Of a stretch of DNA of 55,398 nt, positions 33,469 to 42,891 are shown piece after piece. The translations under genes were made by a program, and so were the position numbers. The stretch is from Rhodococcus phenolicus (GTDB lineage: Bacteria; Actinomycetota; Actinomycetes; Mycobacteriales; Mycobacteriaceae), in the NCBI RefSeq assembly GCF_001646785.1, contig NZ_LRRH01000074.1, forward strand, positions 1 through 55,398, in the 5' to 3' direction. The notes below the pieces were generated by a model. That model did no database searches and had not been told where the DNA came from. It worked only from the letters and a program-made list of their open reading frames with translations. The number at the start of each line of letters is the position of its first letter. The stretch's first letter is position 1.

Positions 33469-34035
33469 ATGACCACCACCGAGAACAAGACCCAGCCGCG
33501 CCTGAAGGCCCGCTACCGTGCCGAGATCAAGGACGCGCTGAACGCCGAGTTCGGCTACGCGAACGTCATGCAGATCCCGGGCGTCGTCAAGGTCGTCGTG
33601 AACATGGGTGTCGGCGACGCCGCTCGCGACGCCAAGCTGATCAACGGTGCGGTCGCGGACCTGACCCTCATCACCGGTCAGAAGCCCGAGATCCGCAAGG
33701 CCCGCAAGTCCATCGCGCAGTTCAAGCTGCGGGAGGGCATGCCGATCGGTGCGCGCGTCACGCTGCGCGGCGACCGCATGTGGGAGTTCCTGGACCGTCT
33801 CGTGTCCATCGCGCTTCCCCGAATCAGGGACTTCCGTGGCCTCAACGGCAACCAGTTCGACGGCAACGGCAACTACACGTTCGGCCTGAACGAGCAGTCG
33901 ATGTTCCACGAGATCGACGTGGACAAGATCGATCGTCCGCGCGGCATGGACATCACCGTCGTGACCACCGCTACCAACAACGAAGAAGGCCGTGCCCTGC
34001 TCAAGCACCTCGGCTTCCCGTTCAAGGAGAACTGA
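33469..34035 (+). CDS. rplE: 50S ribosomal protein L5
   Basis: 188 residues. L5 binds 5S rRNA and contacts P-site t[20 protein letters not shown] and [12 protein letters not shown] are conserved. One base separates it from rplX and four from rpsZ, so it lies in a tightly packed operon. Confidence 0.98.
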   Translation: MTTTENKTQPRLKARYRAEIKDALNAEFGYANVMQIPGVVKVVVNMGVGDAARDAKLINGAVADLTLITGQKPEIRKARKSIAQFKLREGMPIGARVTLRGDRMWEFLDRLVSIALPRIRDFRGLNGNQFDGNGNYTFGLNEQSMFHEIDVDKIDRPRGMDITVVTTATNNEEGRALLKHLGFPFKEN

Positions 34036-34039
34036 GCCC

Positions 34040-34225
34040 ATGGCTAAGAAGGCACTGGTCAACAAGGCCAACAAGAAGCCGAAGTTCGCGGTCCGCGCGT
34101 ACACCCGCTGCCAGCGTTGCGGGCGTCCCCACGCCGTGTTCCGCAAGTTCGGACTCTGCCGTGTCTGCCTTCGTGAGATGGCACACCGCGGTGAGCTTCC
34201 CGGAGTTCACAAGAGCTCCTGGTGA
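34040..34225 (+). CDS. rpsZ: 30S ribosomal protein S14, zinc-binding short form
   Basis: 61 residues with four cysteines in CxxC-x12-CxxC (CQRC, CRVC). This is the zinc-ribbon form of S14, as opposed to the longer cysteine-free form that many actinobacteria keep elsewhere under zinc control. ATG 34040 follows rplE by four bases. A 194-base gap with two hairpins separates it from rpsH. Confidence 0.97.
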   Translation: MAKKALVNKANKKPKFAVRAYTRCQRCGRPHAVFRKFGLCRVCLREMAHRGELPGVHKSSW

Positions 34226-34232
34226 CGTGAAC

Positions 34233-34310
34233 GGCGGGCGGGTCGCCGCCGCGTGACCCGTCCGCCCTCACACCCGTCAGGGGTCCGATCCGCGCTCGCA
34301 GATCGGACCC
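34233..34310 (+). promoter_or_regulatory. Two consecutive hairpins between rpsZ and rpsH
   Basis: Hairpin 1 pairs 34233-34244 with 34255-34266 (12 bp, one G-U). Hairpin 2 pairs 34281-34290 with 34301-34310 (10 bp, perfect, 10-base loop). They lie just after rpsZ and well before rpsH, and could be a terminator pair, an attenuator, or a protein-binding leader for the second half of the operon. Confidence 0.5.
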
Positions 34311-34419
34311 GCATGAAACCAAGTTCGTTGTAGGCCCACGGCCGGTGCGAACCGCGACCTGTCGCGGTGCACTCCGGTGTTGCATGGGAACCGCAGCGAG
34401 AAAGGTGAACAGGTCAGCT

Positions 34420-34818
34420 ATGACCATGACCGACCCCATCGCAGACTTCTTGACGCGTCTGCGCAACGCCAACACGGCGTACCACGATCAGGTGAAGCTG
34501 CCCCACTCGAAGATCAAGGCGAACATCGCCGAGATCCTCAAGCGTGAGGGCTACATCGCCGACTTCCGCACCGAGGATGCCGAGGTGGGCAAGACCCTCG
34601 TCGTCGACCTCAAGTACGGCCCGTCCCGCGAGCGCAGCCTCGCCGGTGTGCGCCGCGTGTCGAAGCCCGGCCTGCGCGTGTACGCGAAGTCCACCAACCT
34701 GCCCAAGGTCCTGGGCGGCCTCGGCGTGGCGATCATCTCCACGTCTTCCGGCCTGCTCACCGATCGCCAGGCGGCCAAGCAGGGAGTGGGCGGGGAAGTC
34801 CTCGCCTACGTCTGGTAA
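34420..34818 (+). CDS. rpsH: 30S ribosomal protein S8
   Basis: 132 residues. S8 nucleates the 30S platform and in E. coli represses the spc operon. [14 protein letters not shown] and [12 protein letters not shown] are diagnostic. ATG 34420 follows GAGAAAGGTGA. The 194-base upstream gap and its hairpins suggest a separate control point here. Confidence 0.98.
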   Translation: MTMTDPIADFLTRLRNANTAYHDQVKLPHSKIKANIAEILKREGYIADFRTEDAEVGKTLVVDLKYGPSRERSLAGVRRVSKPGLRVYAKSTNLPKVLGGLGVAIISTSSGLLTDRQAAKQGVGGEVLAYVW

Positions 34819-34831
34819 GGGAGGCCAACAC

Positions 34832-35371
34832 ATGTCGCGTATTGGAAAGATTCCCGTTACCGTCCCCGCCGGCGTCGAGGTTGCCATCGACGGCCAGGAC
34901 GTCGCGGTCAAGGGCCCCAAGGGCAACCTGTCGCTGACGATCGCCGAGCCCATCGCCATCGCGAAGGGTGAGGACGGCGCGCTCCAGGTGACCCGCCCCA
35001 ACGACGAGCGTCGCAGCCGCGCGCTGCACGGTCTGTCGCGCACCCTGGTGCAGAACCTCATCGTCGGTGTGACCGAGGGCTACACCACCAAGATGGAGAT
35101 CTTCGGCGTCGGTTACCGCGTGGCGCTCAAGGGCCAGGACCTCGAGTTCGCCCTCGGCTACAGCCACCCGGTGCTCATCGAGGCCCCCGAAGGCATCACC
35201 TTCGCGGTCGAGACCCCGACGAAGTTCTCGATCTCGGGTATCGACAAGCAGAAGGTCGGCCAGATCGCGGCCAACATCCGTCGTCTGCGCAAGTCCGACC
35301 CGTACAAGGGCAAGGGCATCCGCTACGAGGGTGAGCAGGTCCGTCGCAAGGTCGGAAAGACGGGTAAGTGA
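34832..35371 (+). CDS. rplF: 50S ribosomal protein L6
   Basis: 179 residues. L6 lies near the factor-binding site. [15 protein letters not shown] at the start and [13 protein letters not shown] near the end are diagnostic. It starts 13 bases after rpsH behind AAGGGAGG. Confidence 0.98.
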   Translation: MSRIGKIPVTVPAGVEVAIDGQDVAVKGPKGNLSLTIAEPIAIAKGEDGALQVTRPNDERRSRALHGLSRTLVQNLIVGVTEGYTTKMEIFGVGYRVALKGQDLEFALGYSHPVLIEAPEGITFAVETPTKFSISGIDKQKVGQIAANIRRLRKSDPYKGKGIRYEGEQVRRKVGKTGK

Positions 35372-35373
35372 TC

Positions 35374-35784
35374 ATGAGCGAGCAGACAGAAAACCAGAAG
35401 GCCAAGCGCATCCCGCGCGGCAAGGACGTGTCCACCACGCGCCGGCTGTCGAAGACGCGTCGTCACTTCCGTCTCCGCAAGAAGATCTCCGGCACCGCGG
35501 AGCGTCCGCGTCTCGTCGTCAACCGGTCGTCGCGTCACCTGCACGCGCAGCTGGTCAACGACCTGACGGGCACGACCGTCGCGGCTGCCTCGACGATCGA
35601 GGCCGACGTCCGCGCCCTCGAGGGCGACAAGAAGGCCCGCGGCGCGAAGGTCGGTCAGCTGATCGCCGAGCGCGCGAAGGCTGCCGGCGTGGAGGCTGTG
35701 GTCTTCGACCGCGGTGGCCACACCTACAGCGGCCGCATCGCGGCCCTCGCGGACGCGGCTCGCGAAGGCGGGTTGAAGTTCTGA
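35374..35784 (+). CDS. rplR: 50S ribosomal protein L18
   Basis: 136 residues. L18 binds 5S rRNA in the central protuberance. [17 protein letters not shown] and [12 protein letters not shown] are conserved. ATG 35374 was taken; GTG 35368, two codons earlier, would give a four-base overlap with rplF and is equally plausible. Confidence 0.97.
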   Translation: MSEQTENQKAKRIPRGKDVSTTRRLSKTRRHFRLRKKISGTAERPRLVVNRSSRHLHAQLVNDLTGTTVAAASTIEADVRALEGDKKARGAKVGQLIAERAKAAGVEAVVFDRGGHTYSGRIAALADAAREGGLKF

Positions 35785-35815
35785 TGACCACTTTTTCGAA
35801 CGGAAGGAACGCCTG

Positions 35816-36466
35816 ATGCCGGGACGTCAGCGGCGTGACGGCGGCAACGGCCCCGCCGGACAGAATGGCCCCAACACCGGGGACAACCGTGGTGGTCGCG
35901 ACCGCCGCGATCGCGACTCGCGTGGCGGCAACGCTGCGGAGAAGTCGAACTACATCGAGCGTGTCGTCTCGATCAACCGTGTGTCGAAGGTCGTCAAGGG
36001 TGGCCGTCGCTTCAGCTTCACCGCTCTGGTGATCGTGGGCGACGGCAACGGCCTGGTCGGCGTCGGCTACGGCAAGGCCAAGGAAGTTCCCGCGGCCATC
36101 CAGAAGGGTGTCGAGGAGGCTCGCAAGGGCTTCTTCCGCGTCCCGCTCATCGGCAAGACCATCACCCACCCGGTGCAGGGTGAGGCCGCCGCAGGTGTCG
36201 TCCTGCTGCGTCCCGCCAGCCCCGGTACCGGTGTGATCGCCGGTGGCGCGGTGCGTGCCGTGCTCGAATGCGCGGGCATCCAGGACATCCTGTCGAAGTC
36301 TCTCGGCTCCGACAACGCCATCAACGTCGTGCACGCGACCGTTGCTGCTCTCAAGGGCCTGCAGCGTCCGGAGGAAGTCGCGGCCCGCCGCGGTCTGCCG
36401 ATCGAGGACGTTGCGCCGGCCGGCATGCTGCGTGCACGCGCTCAGGCTGCTGGGAGCGTGAACTAA
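35816..36466 (+). CDS. rpsE: 30S ribosomal protein S5
   Basis: 216 residues. S5 affects accuracy and mRNA unwinding at the entry channel. A Gly/Arg/Asn-rich N-terminal tail of about 45 residues precedes the double-stranded-RNA-binding fold ([20 protein letters not shown]). [12 protein letters not shown] is the conserved late block. One-base overlap with rpmD. Confidence 0.98.
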   Translation: MPGRQRRDGGNGPAGQNGPNTGDNRGGRDRRDRDSRGGNAAEKSNYIERVVSINRVSKVVKGGRRFSFTALVIVGDGNGLVGVGYGKAKEVPAAIQKGVEEARKGFFRVPLIGKTITHPVQGEAAAGVVLLRPASPGTGVIAGGAVRAVLECAGIQDILSKSLGSDNAINVVHATVAALKGLQRPEEVAARRGLPIEDVAPAGMLRARAQAAGSVN

Positions 36467-36645
36467 TGGCAGAGCTGAAGATCACCCAGATCAAGAGCAC
36501 CATCGGCGCCAAGTCGAACCAGCGTGACAGTCTGCGCACCCTCGGCCTGCGGAAGATCCGCCAGTCCGTCGTGCGTGAGGACAACGCGCAGAATCGCGGC
36601 TTGATCAACGTGGTGCGTCACCTCGTCACGGTTGAGGAGGTCTGA
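36466..36645 (+). CDS. rpmD: 50S ribosomal protein L30
   Basis: 59 residues. ATG 36466 shares its A with the rpsE stop. [13 protein letters not shown] and [13 protein letters not shown] are diagnostic. Followed two bases later by rplO. Confidence 0.97.
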   Translation: MAELKITQIKSTIGAKSNQRDSLRTLGLRKIRQSVVREDNAQNRGLINVVRHLVTVEEV

Positions 36646-36647
36646 GA

Positions 36648-37091
36648 ATGACCATCAAGCTGCACCACCTGCGTCCCGCTCCGGGCGCGAAGACGGACAA
36701 GACCCGCGTCGGTCGCGGTGAAGGTTCGAAGGGCAAGACCGCAGGCCGCGGTACGAAGGGCACCAAGGCGCGTAAGAACGTCTCGGCGGCCTTCGAGGGT
36801 GGCCAGATGCCGCTGCACATGCGGCTTCCGAAGCTCAAGGGCTTCAAGAACGCCTTCCGCACCGAGTACCAGGTCGTCAATGTCGGCGACATCGCTCGCG
36901 TGTTCCCCGAGGGTGGCACCATCGGCGTCGACGAGCTCGTCGCCAAGGGCCTGGTTCGCAAGAACCAGCTCGTGAAGGTGCTCGGCGAGGGCGAGATCTC
37001 CGTGGCCGCTCAGGTGACCGCGGACAAGTTCTCCGGCTCCGCCAAGGAGAAGATCACCGCAGCCGGCGGCACGGCGACCGTTCAGGCCTGA
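36648..37091 (+). CDS. rplO: 50S ribosomal protein L15
   Basis: 147 residues. L15 is a late assembly protein of the 50S core. The basic glycine-rich N-terminal arm ([20 protein letters not shown]) and the globular end are as expected. It is the last gene before a 271-base gap with a terminator and a new promoter, so it ends the spc unit here. Confidence 0.98.
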   Translation: MTIKLHHLRPAPGAKTDKTRVGRGEGSKGKTAGRGTKGTKARKNVSAAFEGGQMPLHMRLPKLKGFKNAFRTEYQVVNVGDIARVFPEGGTIGVDELVAKGLVRKNQLVKVLGEGEISVAAQVTADKFSGSAKEKITAAGGTATVQA

Positions 37092-37120
37092 CCTGTCCGA
37101 TCGTGCCCGTGCACGGCTGC

Positions 37121-37162
37121 CGAACGGCCGCGCTGCAGCGTCTGCTGCGGTGCGGCCGTTCG
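37121..37162 (+). terminator. Terminator after rplO
   Basis: Arms 37121-37139 and 37144-37162 pair over 19 positions with two imperfect pairs and a gtct loop, 29 bases after the rplO stop. Its right arm overlaps the -35 of the candidate secY promoter. Confidence 0.7.
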
Positions 37163-37187
37163 CCGTTGCGGGGTGTTGACGTACCCT
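37159..37187 (+). promoter_or_regulatory. Candidate promoter of secY-adk-map
   Basis: TTCGCC (37159-37164), a 17-base spacer, TACCCT (37182-37187). The -10 is identical to the candidate spc -10. About 170 bases of leader follow to the secY TTG. Confidence 0.45.
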
Positions 37188-37362
37188 ACGGGCACGTCGT
37201 CCCGCCCGCGGAGCCCATCGCCGGGCTCCGCGCCCAGGGCTGTGCGAGGCCCCTCGCGTGGGCACCGCCCGGGGCTGCACTGTTAGAGTTCAAGAGTTGT
37301 CCACCGTCCGACGGGTGATACCCATCGACCCGTCGTCCCCGTTCGGCCTGCCAGGAGGATCT

Positions 37363-38676
37363 TTGCTTTCCGCCTTCGTTTCGGCCCTCAGGACCCCGGA
37401 CCTGAGGCGGAAAATCCTCATTGCGATCGGTCTGGTCGCGTTGTACCGGCTCGGCGCGACGCTGCCGTCCCCGGGCGTCGACTACGGGAACGTGCGCGCG
37501 TGTATCGACCAGATCGCCGGAGGCGAGCAGGCCGGCATCTACTCGCTCATCAACCTGTTCTCCGGCGGGGCGCTGCTGCAGCTGTCGGTGTTCGCGATCG
37601 GCATCATGCCGTACATCACCGCGAGCATCATCGTGCAGCTGCTCACCGTTGTGATTCCCCGGTTCGAGGAACTCCGCAAGGAGGGCCAGGCCGGGCAGGC
37701 GAAGATGACGCAGTACACGCGCTACCTGGCGATCGCGCTGGCGGTGCTGCAGTCGACCGGCATCGTGGCGCTCGCCGCCCGAGGGCAGCTCCTGCAGGGA
37801 TGTTCCGAACCGATCCTCGCCGACGACAGCGTCTTCGGCATGGTCGTGATCGTGCTCGTGATGACCGCGGGTGCCGCCCTGGTCATGTGGTTCGGTGAGC
37901 TCATCACCGAACGCGGCGTCGGCAACGGCATGTCGCTCCTGATCTTCTCGGGCATCGCCTCGCGCCTGCCGTCCGAGGGCAACATGATCCTCGAGTCGCG
38001 CGGTGGCCTGGTGTTCGCGATCGTGTGTGTCGTCGCCCTGGCGATCATCACCGGTGTGGTCTTCGTCGAGCAGGGCCAGCGCCGCATCCCGGTGCAGTAC
38101 GCGAAGCGCATGGTCGGGCGCCGCATGTACGGCGGCTCGTCGACCTACCTGCCGCTGAAGGTGAACCAGGCCGGCATCATCCCGGTGATCTTCGCGTCCT
38201 CCCTGCTGTACCTGCCGAACCTCATCGCGCAGCTCACCGGCGCGAGCACGTCGACCGATCCCAGTTGGTGGCAGCGCTTCATCAACGAGTACCTCGTCAA
38301 CCCGAACAACCCGGTCTACATCGCGATCTACTTCGCGCTGATCGTGTTCTTCGTGTTCTTCTACGTCGCGATCACCTTCAACCCGGAGGAACGCGCCGAC
38401 GAGATGAAGAAGTACGGCGGGTTCATCCCCGGTATCCGACCGGGACGGCCCACCGCGGACTACCTCACGTACGTGCTCAACCGGATCACCGTGCCGGGCG
38501 CGCTGTACCTGGGTCTCATCGCAACGCTTCCGCACTTCTTCCTGTCGGGCAGCCAGACCGCGTCGAGCATCTTCGGCGGTGCCGCGGTGCTCATTCTCGT
38601 CAGTGTCGCGCTGGACACTGTCAAGCAGATCGAAAGTCAACTCATGCAGCGCAACTACGAAGGGTTCCTCAAGTGA
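37363..38676 (+). CDS. secY: Preprotein translocase subunit SecY
   Basis: 437 residues, about ten membrane segments; the channel of the Sec translocon. TTG 37363 is taken because AGGAGG (37353-37358) sits four bases before it and [17 protein letters not shown] is the normal SecY start; frames further upstream have no ribosome site. The plug and lateral-gate regions ([21 protein letters not shown]) and the cytosolic loop [20 protein letters not shown] are intact. GTGA overlap couples it to adk. Confidence 0.97.
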   Translation: MLSAFVSALRTPDLRRKILIAIGLVALYRLGATLPSPGVDYGNVRACIDQIAGGEQAGIYSLINLFSGGALLQLSVFAIGIMPYITASIIVQLLTVVIPRFEELRKEGQAGQAKMTQYTRYLAIALAVLQSTGIVALAARGQLLQGCSEPILADDSVFGMVVIVLVMTAGAALVMWFGELITERGVGNGMSLLIFSGIASRLPSEGNMILESRGGLVFAIVCVVALAIITGVVFVEQGQRRIPVQYAKRMVGRRMYGGSSTYLPLKVNQAGIIPVIFASSLLYLPNLIAQLTGASTSTDPSWWQRFINEYLVNPNNPVYIAIYFALIVFFVFFYVAITFNPEERADEMKKYGGFIPGIRPGRPTADYLTYVLNRITVPGALYLGLIATLPHFFLSGSQTASSIFGGAAVLILVSVALDTVKQIESQLMQRNYEGFLK

Positions 38677-39218
38677 GACTTGTACTCCTCGGTCCTCCCG
38701 GTGCCGGCAAGGGCACGCAGGCCGCAATCCTGTCGGAGAAGCTCGGCGTCCCTGCCATTTCGACCGGCGATCTCTTCCGCGCCAACATCGGGCAGGGCAC
38801 CCCGCTCGGTGTCGAGGCCAAGAAGTACATCGACGCAGGCGAACTCGTGCCCGCCGAGATCACCAACAACATGGTGCGCGAGCGTCTCGCCGAGCCCGAC
38901 GCGGCGCACGGCTTCCTCCTCGACGGCTTCCCGCGCAGCGTCGAGCAGGCCAAGGAACTCGAGAACATCCTGAAGGACCTCGGCGTCGCGCTCGACGGTG
39001 TGCTGTCGTTCGTCATCGACGAGGACGTGGTCGTCGGGCGCATGCTGGCCCGCGGTCGCGCCGACGACACCGAGGACGTCATCCGCAATCGCCTCCGGGT
39101 CTACCGCGAGGAGACCGCGCCGCTGCTCGACTACTACAGCGACGCGATCATCACGGTCGACGCCATCGGCGAGGTCGAAGAGATCAACGGCCGCGCCCTC
39201 GCAGCGCTCGGCAAGTAA
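38673..39218 (+). CDS. adk: Adenylate kinase
   Basis: 181 residues; interconverts ATP + AMP and 2 ADP. The P-loop GPPGAGKGT is at residues 7-15, with STGDLFR and LLDGFPRS as AMP-site motifs. The lid is the short form without the long zinc-type insertion, as in other actinobacteria. GTG 38673 overlaps the secY stop by four bases. Confidence 0.97.
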   Translation: MRLVLLGPPGAGKGTQAAILSEKLGVPAISTGDLFRANIGQGTPLGVEAKKYIDAGELVPAEITNNMVRERLAEPDAAHGFLLDGFPRSVEQAKELENILKDLGVALDGVLSFVIDEDVVVGRMLARGRADDTEDVIRNRLRVYREETAPLLDYYSDAIITVDAIGEVEEINGRALAALGK

Positions 39219-39241
39219 CCAGCAGGACCGAGGAGTTCGAC

Positions 39242-40039
39242 ATGGGTTTCGGGCGCAAGCGCAAGGTCGTCCCGTTCCGCACGTCCGGTGAACTGGACGC
39301 GATGGCGGCTGCGGGTGCGATCGTCGGAGCCGCGCTGGTCGCGGTGCGCGACGCCGCGAAGCCGGGTGTGAGCACCCTCGAACTCGACCGGGTGGCGGAG
39401 GCGGTCATTCGCGATGCGGGGGCCGTCCCGTCGTTCCTGGGATACCACGGGTTCTCCGGCTCGATCTGCTCGTCGGTGAACGACCGGGTCGTGCACGGCA
39501 TCCCGTCCGCCGACGACATTCTCGCCGAGGGCGACCTCGTCTCGATCGACTGCGGGGCGATCCTCGACGGATGGCACGGTGATTCGGCGTGGACGTTCGG
39601 CGTCGGTGAACTCTCGCAGGCCGACGCCGAACTGAGCGACGCCACGCGGCTGTCGATGGAGGCCGGCATCGCCGCGATGCTCCCGGACAATCGGCTCACC
39701 GATGTCTCGCATGCCATCGAACTCGGCACGCACGCCGCGGAGAAGCTGCACGGCCGCAGCTACGGGATCGTCGACGGTTACGGCGGCCACGGCATCGGCC
39801 GCGAGATGCACATGGATCCGTTCCTGCCGAACGAGGGCGCGCCCGGCAAGGGACCGCGTCTGGTCGTCGGATCGGTGCTCGCGATCGAGCCGATGCTCAC
39901 CCTCGGCACCTACGACACCGAGGTGCTCGAGGACAAGTGGACGGTCGTCACGACCGACGGCAGCCGCGCCGCGCACTGGGAACACACCGTCGCGGTCACC
40001 GAGGACGGGCCGCGCATCCTCACCCTCCGCCCCGAGTAG
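39242..40039 (+). CDS. map: Methionine aminopeptidase, type I
   Basis: 265 residues; removes the initiator Met from nascent proteins. The five metal ligands are visible: Asp103, Asp114, His183, Glu216 and Glu247, with His85 in VVHGIP. ATG 39242 follows GAGGAG. It ends the secY-adk-map unit; dtd lies convergent 61 bases on. A second map gene usually exists elsewhere in this group. Confidence 0.97.
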   Translation: MGFGRKRKVVPFRTSGELDAMAAAGAIVGAALVAVRDAAKPGVSTLELDRVAEAVIRDAGAVPSFLGYHGFSGSICSSVNDRVVHGIPSADDILAEGDLVSIDCGAILDGWHGDSAWTFGVGELSQADAELSDATRLSMEAGIAAMLPDNRLTDVSHAIELGTHAAEKLHGRSYGIVDGYGGHGIGREMHMDPFLPNEGAPGKGPRLVVGSVLAIEPMLTLGTYDTEVLEDKWTVVTTDGSRAAHWEHTVAVTEDGPRILTLRPE

Positions 40040-40100
40040 TCCCGGTCTTCCCGGGCTCCCGCAGCGTTCTATTCTCCGGTTCGGATGGGGGCGGGGGTGG

Positions 40101-40538
40101 TCACACCTCGACGAGGAGGGTGACCGGGCCGTCGTTGACGAGGCTGACCTCCATGTGCGCGCCGAACACTCCTGTACCCACGTCTGCGCCGAGACCGCGC
40201 AGGGCGGCGACGAACTCGTCGACGAGGGGTTCGGCGACGGAGCGCGGGGCGGCAGCCGACCAGGACGGGCGCCGGCTCTTGCGGGTGTCGGCCATCAGCG
40301 TGAACTGGCTGACGACCAGCAGCGGGGCGTTCAGATCCGAGGCGGACCGCTCGTCGTCGAGAATGCGCATCGTCCACACCTTCCGGGCCAGCGTCGCGGC
40401 CTTCGTGACGTCGTCGTCGTGCGTGACGCCGACGAGAACGAGTAGTCCGTGTCCGCCGTCGGCGGGGGAGATGCGTGCGACCTCGGTGCCGTCGACCGAC
40501 ACCGCCGCCGTCGTGACCCGCTGAACCAGTGCCCGCAC
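40101..40538 (-). CDS. dtd: D-aminoacyl-tRNA deacylase
   Basis: 145 residues; hydrolyses D-aminoacyl-tRNA (and Gly-tRNA-Ala) to keep D-residues out of proteins. SQFTLMAD and the C-terminal [11 protein letters not shown] (Gly-cis-Pro motif) are diagnostic. GTG 40538 is the start giving the family N-terminus MRALVQRV-like; the longer frame upstream is not conserved. It lies antisense between map and infA, with its promoter in the same gap as that of infA. Confidence 0.95.
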   Translation of the reverse strand: MRALVQRVTTAAVSVDGTEVARISPADGGHGLLVLVGVTHDDDVTKAATLARKVWTMRILDDERSASDLNAPLLVVSQFTLMADTRKSRRPSWSAAAPRSVAEPLVDEFVAALRGLGADVGTGVFGAHMEVSLVNDGPVTLLVEV

Positions 40539-40564
40539 CCGCGGTCCTCCTCGTGTTGTCTCAT

Positions 40565-40593
40565 TTGGCCTGGTGGGAAACTTCCCGTACCAT
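40565..40593 (+). promoter_or_regulatory. Candidate promoter of the infA/alpha operon
   Basis: TTGGCC (40565-40570), a 17-base spacer, TACCAT (40588-40593), then about 110 bases to infA. A small inverted repeat (gggaa/ttccc) spans the spacer. It is the only good pair in the 172-base dtd-infA gap. Confidence 0.5.
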
Positions 40594-40710
40594 TGATCGG
40601 TGGTGCGCTCTGCGCTCCGGTTATCGGCTTGTCCGTGAACCGGTTCTTGCCGAGCGTCACGGTATCGGATGCCGATGCAACCACACACCGAACGACGGAT
40701 CGCGGAGGAT

Positions 40711-40932
40711 ATGGCTAAGAAGGACGGGGCAATCGAGGTCGAGGGCCGTGTAGTCGAGCCGCTGCCCAATGCGATGTTCCGCATTGAGCTCGAGAACGGC
40801 CACAAGGTCTTGGCTCACATCAGTGGCAAGATGCGCCAGCACTACATTCGCATCCTGCCCGAGGACCGGGTTGTCGTGGAGCTCTCCCCCTACGACCTGT
40901 CGCGCGGACGCATCGTCTACCGCTACAAGTAA
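40711..40932 (+). CDS. infA: Translation initiation factor IF-1
   Basis: 73 residues, S1/OB fold; blocks the A site during initiation. [25 protein letters not shown] start and [14 protein letters not shown] are diagnostic. ATG 40711 has GGAGGA three to four bases upstream. First gene of the alpha operon. Confidence 0.98.
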
Positions 40933-41024
40933 CAGCTTCCCCGGCTACACGGTCGGGGAGAACCATGTCTTCGACACGGTCTTTCGCCGTGTCCGGGGGC
41001 GTACATACAGGAGATCGGACGCAC

Positions 41025-41138
41025 GTGAAGGTTCAGCCTAGCGTCAAGAAGATCTGCGAGAAGTGCAAGGTGATCCGCCGCAACGGTCGGGTCATGGTGA
41101 TCTGCGAGAACCTGCGTCACAAGCAGCGTCAGGGCTAG
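41025..41138 (+). CDS. rpmJ: 50S ribosomal protein L36, zinc-binding form
   Basis: 37 residues from GTG 41025, missed by length cut-offs. The zinc ligands Cys11, Cys14, Cys27 and His32 are all present, so this is the zinc (C+) form. [13 protein letters not shown] and RHKQRQG are diagnostic. A 7-bp hairpin (40973-40979 with 40987-40993) lies in the 92-base gap after infA, and a gap of 229 bases follows before rpsM. Confidence 0.97.
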   Translation: MKVQPSVKKICEKCKVIRRNGRVMVICENLRHKQRQG

Positions 41139-41367
41139 ATCGACTCTTCTTCGCGAAGATCGGCTTGGCAACAAGCAAGCTCGGAAACGAGCACGAAGAC
41201 CTTCCAGCACCAGTCGCGCGGTTACGATTCCCGATTCGTCGGGAAGCTGCGCGATCAACCCCCGGTTCGGAGGCCGGGGCCCCACTGTGTTTGTCGACCA
41301 CACAGTTTCTTCGACGCAGGGGACGGGCTGGGAGCAGACCTCCGCACACCGAAAAGGAATGCCACTC

Positions 41368-41736
41368 ATGGCACGTCTCGCAGGTGTCGATCTTCCCCGC
41401 GAAAAGCGGATGGAGATCGCACTCACCTACATCTACGGCGTCGGCCGTACCCGCTCCAAGGAGATCCTGGCGGCGACGGGTGTGAACCCGGATCTGCGCA
41501 GCAAGGACCTCTCGGACGAGGACCTGGCGAAGCTCCGCGAGTACATCGAGGAGTCCTACAAGGTCGAGGGTGACCTCCGCCGCGAGGTCCAGGCGGACAT
41601 CCGTCGCAAGATCGAGATCGGCTGCTACCAGGGCCTGCGACACCGTCGTGGTCTGCCCGTGCGTGGACAGCGCACCAAGACCAACGCCCGCACCCGTAAG
41701 GGTCCGAAGCGCACCGTCGCAGGAAAGAAGAAGTAA
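41368..41736 (+). CDS. rpsM: 30S ribosomal protein S13
   Basis: 122 residues. S13 bridges to the 50S and contacts P-site t[17 protein letters not shown] and [18 protein letters not shown] are diagnostic. ATG 41368 is used; ATG 41359 three codons earlier is nearer AAAAGGA and is possible. The 229-base region upstream holds no gene that I can see. One-base overlap with rpsK. Confidence 0.98.
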   Translation: MARLAGVDLPREKRMEIALTYIYGVGRTRSKEILAATGVNPDLRSKDLSDEDLAKLREYIEESYKVEGDLRREVQADIRRKIEIGCYQGLRHRRGLPVRGQRTKTNARTRKGPKRTVAGKKK

Positions 41737-42149
41737 TGCCTCCCAAGTCACGCAGCACCGGTCCGAAGAAGACCCAGAAGGCACGGCGCAGGGACAAGAA
41801 GAACGTTCCGCACGGCGCCGCTCACATCAAGAGCACCTTCAACAACACGATCGTGTCCATCACGGACCCGAACGGCAACGTCATCTCCTGGGCGTCGTCG
41901 GGCCACGTCGGCTTCAAGGGCTCGCGCAAGTCGACCCCGTTCGCCGCGCAGCTCGCCGCCGAGAACGCCGCCCGCAAGGCGCAGGAGCACGGTGTCAAGA
42001 AGGTCGACGTCTTCGTGAAGGGCCCGGGCTCGGGTCGCGAGACGGCGATCCGTTCCCTCCAGGCCGCCGGCCTCGAGGTGGGCACCATCTCCGACGTCAC
42101 CCCCCAGCCGCACAACGGCTGCCGTCCGCCCAAGCGGCGTCGGGTCTAA
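41736..42149 (+). CDS. rpsK: 30S ribosomal protein S11
   Basis: 137 residues. S11 lies on the platform near the Shine-Dalgarno helix. [15 protein letters not shown] and [18 protein letters not shown] are diagnostic. Basic N-terminal tail of actinobacterial type. Confidence 0.98.
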   Translation: MPPKSRSTGPKKTQKARRRDKKNVPHGAAHIKSTFNNTIVSITDPNGNVISWASSGHVGFKGSRKSTPFAAQLAAENAARKAQEHGVKKVDVFVKGPGSGRETAIRSLQAAGLEVGTISDVTPQPHNGCRPPKRRRV

Positions 42150-42173
42150 CGGGAAAGGAATAGGTACTAGAAA

Positions 42174-42779
42174 ATGGCACGTTATACCGGTCCCGTCACC
42201 CGTAAGTCGCGTCGTCTCCGCGTCGACCTCGTCGGAGGCGACCAGGCGTTCGAGCGTCGCCCCTACCCGCCCGGCCAGCACGGCCGCGCGCGGATCAAGG
42301 AGAGCGAATACCTGCTCCAGCTGCAGGAGAAGCAGAAGGCTCGCTTCTCCTACGGAATCATGGAGAAGCAGTTCCGCCGCTACTACGAGGAAGCCGCCTC
42401 CCGCCCCGGTAAGACCGGTGAGGTTCTGCTGACCATCCTCGAGTCGCGTCTGGACAACGTCGTCTACCGTGCCGGCCTCGCCCGCACGCGTCGGCAGGCC
42501 CGTCAGCTCGTCACGCACGGCCACTTCCTTGTGAACAACAAGAAGGTCGACATCCCGAGCTACCGCGTCTCCCAGTACGACATCATCGATGTCCGCGAGA
42601 AGTCGCTGAGCACGCTGCCGTTCCAGGTTGCCCGTGAGACCCAGGGCGACCGCCCGATTCCGGGTTGGCTGCAGGTCGTCGGTTCGCGCCTGCGGGTGCT
42701 GGTCCACCAGCTCCCCGAGCGCGCGCAGATCGACATCCCGCTGCAGGAACAGCTGATCGTCGAGTACTACTCGAAGTAA
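42174..42779 (+). CDS. rpsD: 30S ribosomal protein S4
   Basis: 201 residues. S4 starts 30S assembly and in E. coli represses the alpha operon. The S4 RNA-binding domain (RLDNVVYRAGLARTRRQAR) is intact. The N-terminus lacks the four-cysteine zinc motif seen in some bacterial S4 proteins. A 112-base gap with two stem-loops follows before rpoA. Confidence 0.98.
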   Translation: MARYTGPVTRKSRRLRVDLVGGDQAFERRPYPPGQHGRARIKESEYLLQLQEKQKARFSYGIMEKQFRRYYEEAASRPGKTGEVLLTILESRLDNVVYRAGLARTRRQARQLVTHGHFLVNNKKVDIPSYRVSQYDIIDVREKSLSTLPFQVARETQGDRPIPGWLQVVGSRLRVLVHQLPERAQIDIPLQEQLIVEYYSK

Positions 42780-42794
42780 GGCGCACACGCGCTG

Positions 42795-42876
42795 CGGTGT
42801 TCTTCCGGCCCAGGTTCTTCGGGGTCACAGCCGGGGGAACACCGCATCCCACGAGGGCGTCATATAGCGGACGCCC
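42795..42876 (+). promoter_or_regulatory. Two stem-loops between rpsD and rpoA
   Basis: The first pairs cggtgttc (42795-42802) with gaacaccg (42837-42844), and ccggc (42805-42809) with gccgg (42830-42834) inside it. The second pairs gggcgtc (42855-42861) with gacgccc (42870-42876) and ends just before the AAGGAGG of rpoA. Position suggests control of rpoA relative to the ribosomal genes, by attenuation, RNA processing or translation; the mechanism is not shown. Confidence 0.5.
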
Positions 42877-42891
42877 ACAAGGAGGCAACTC

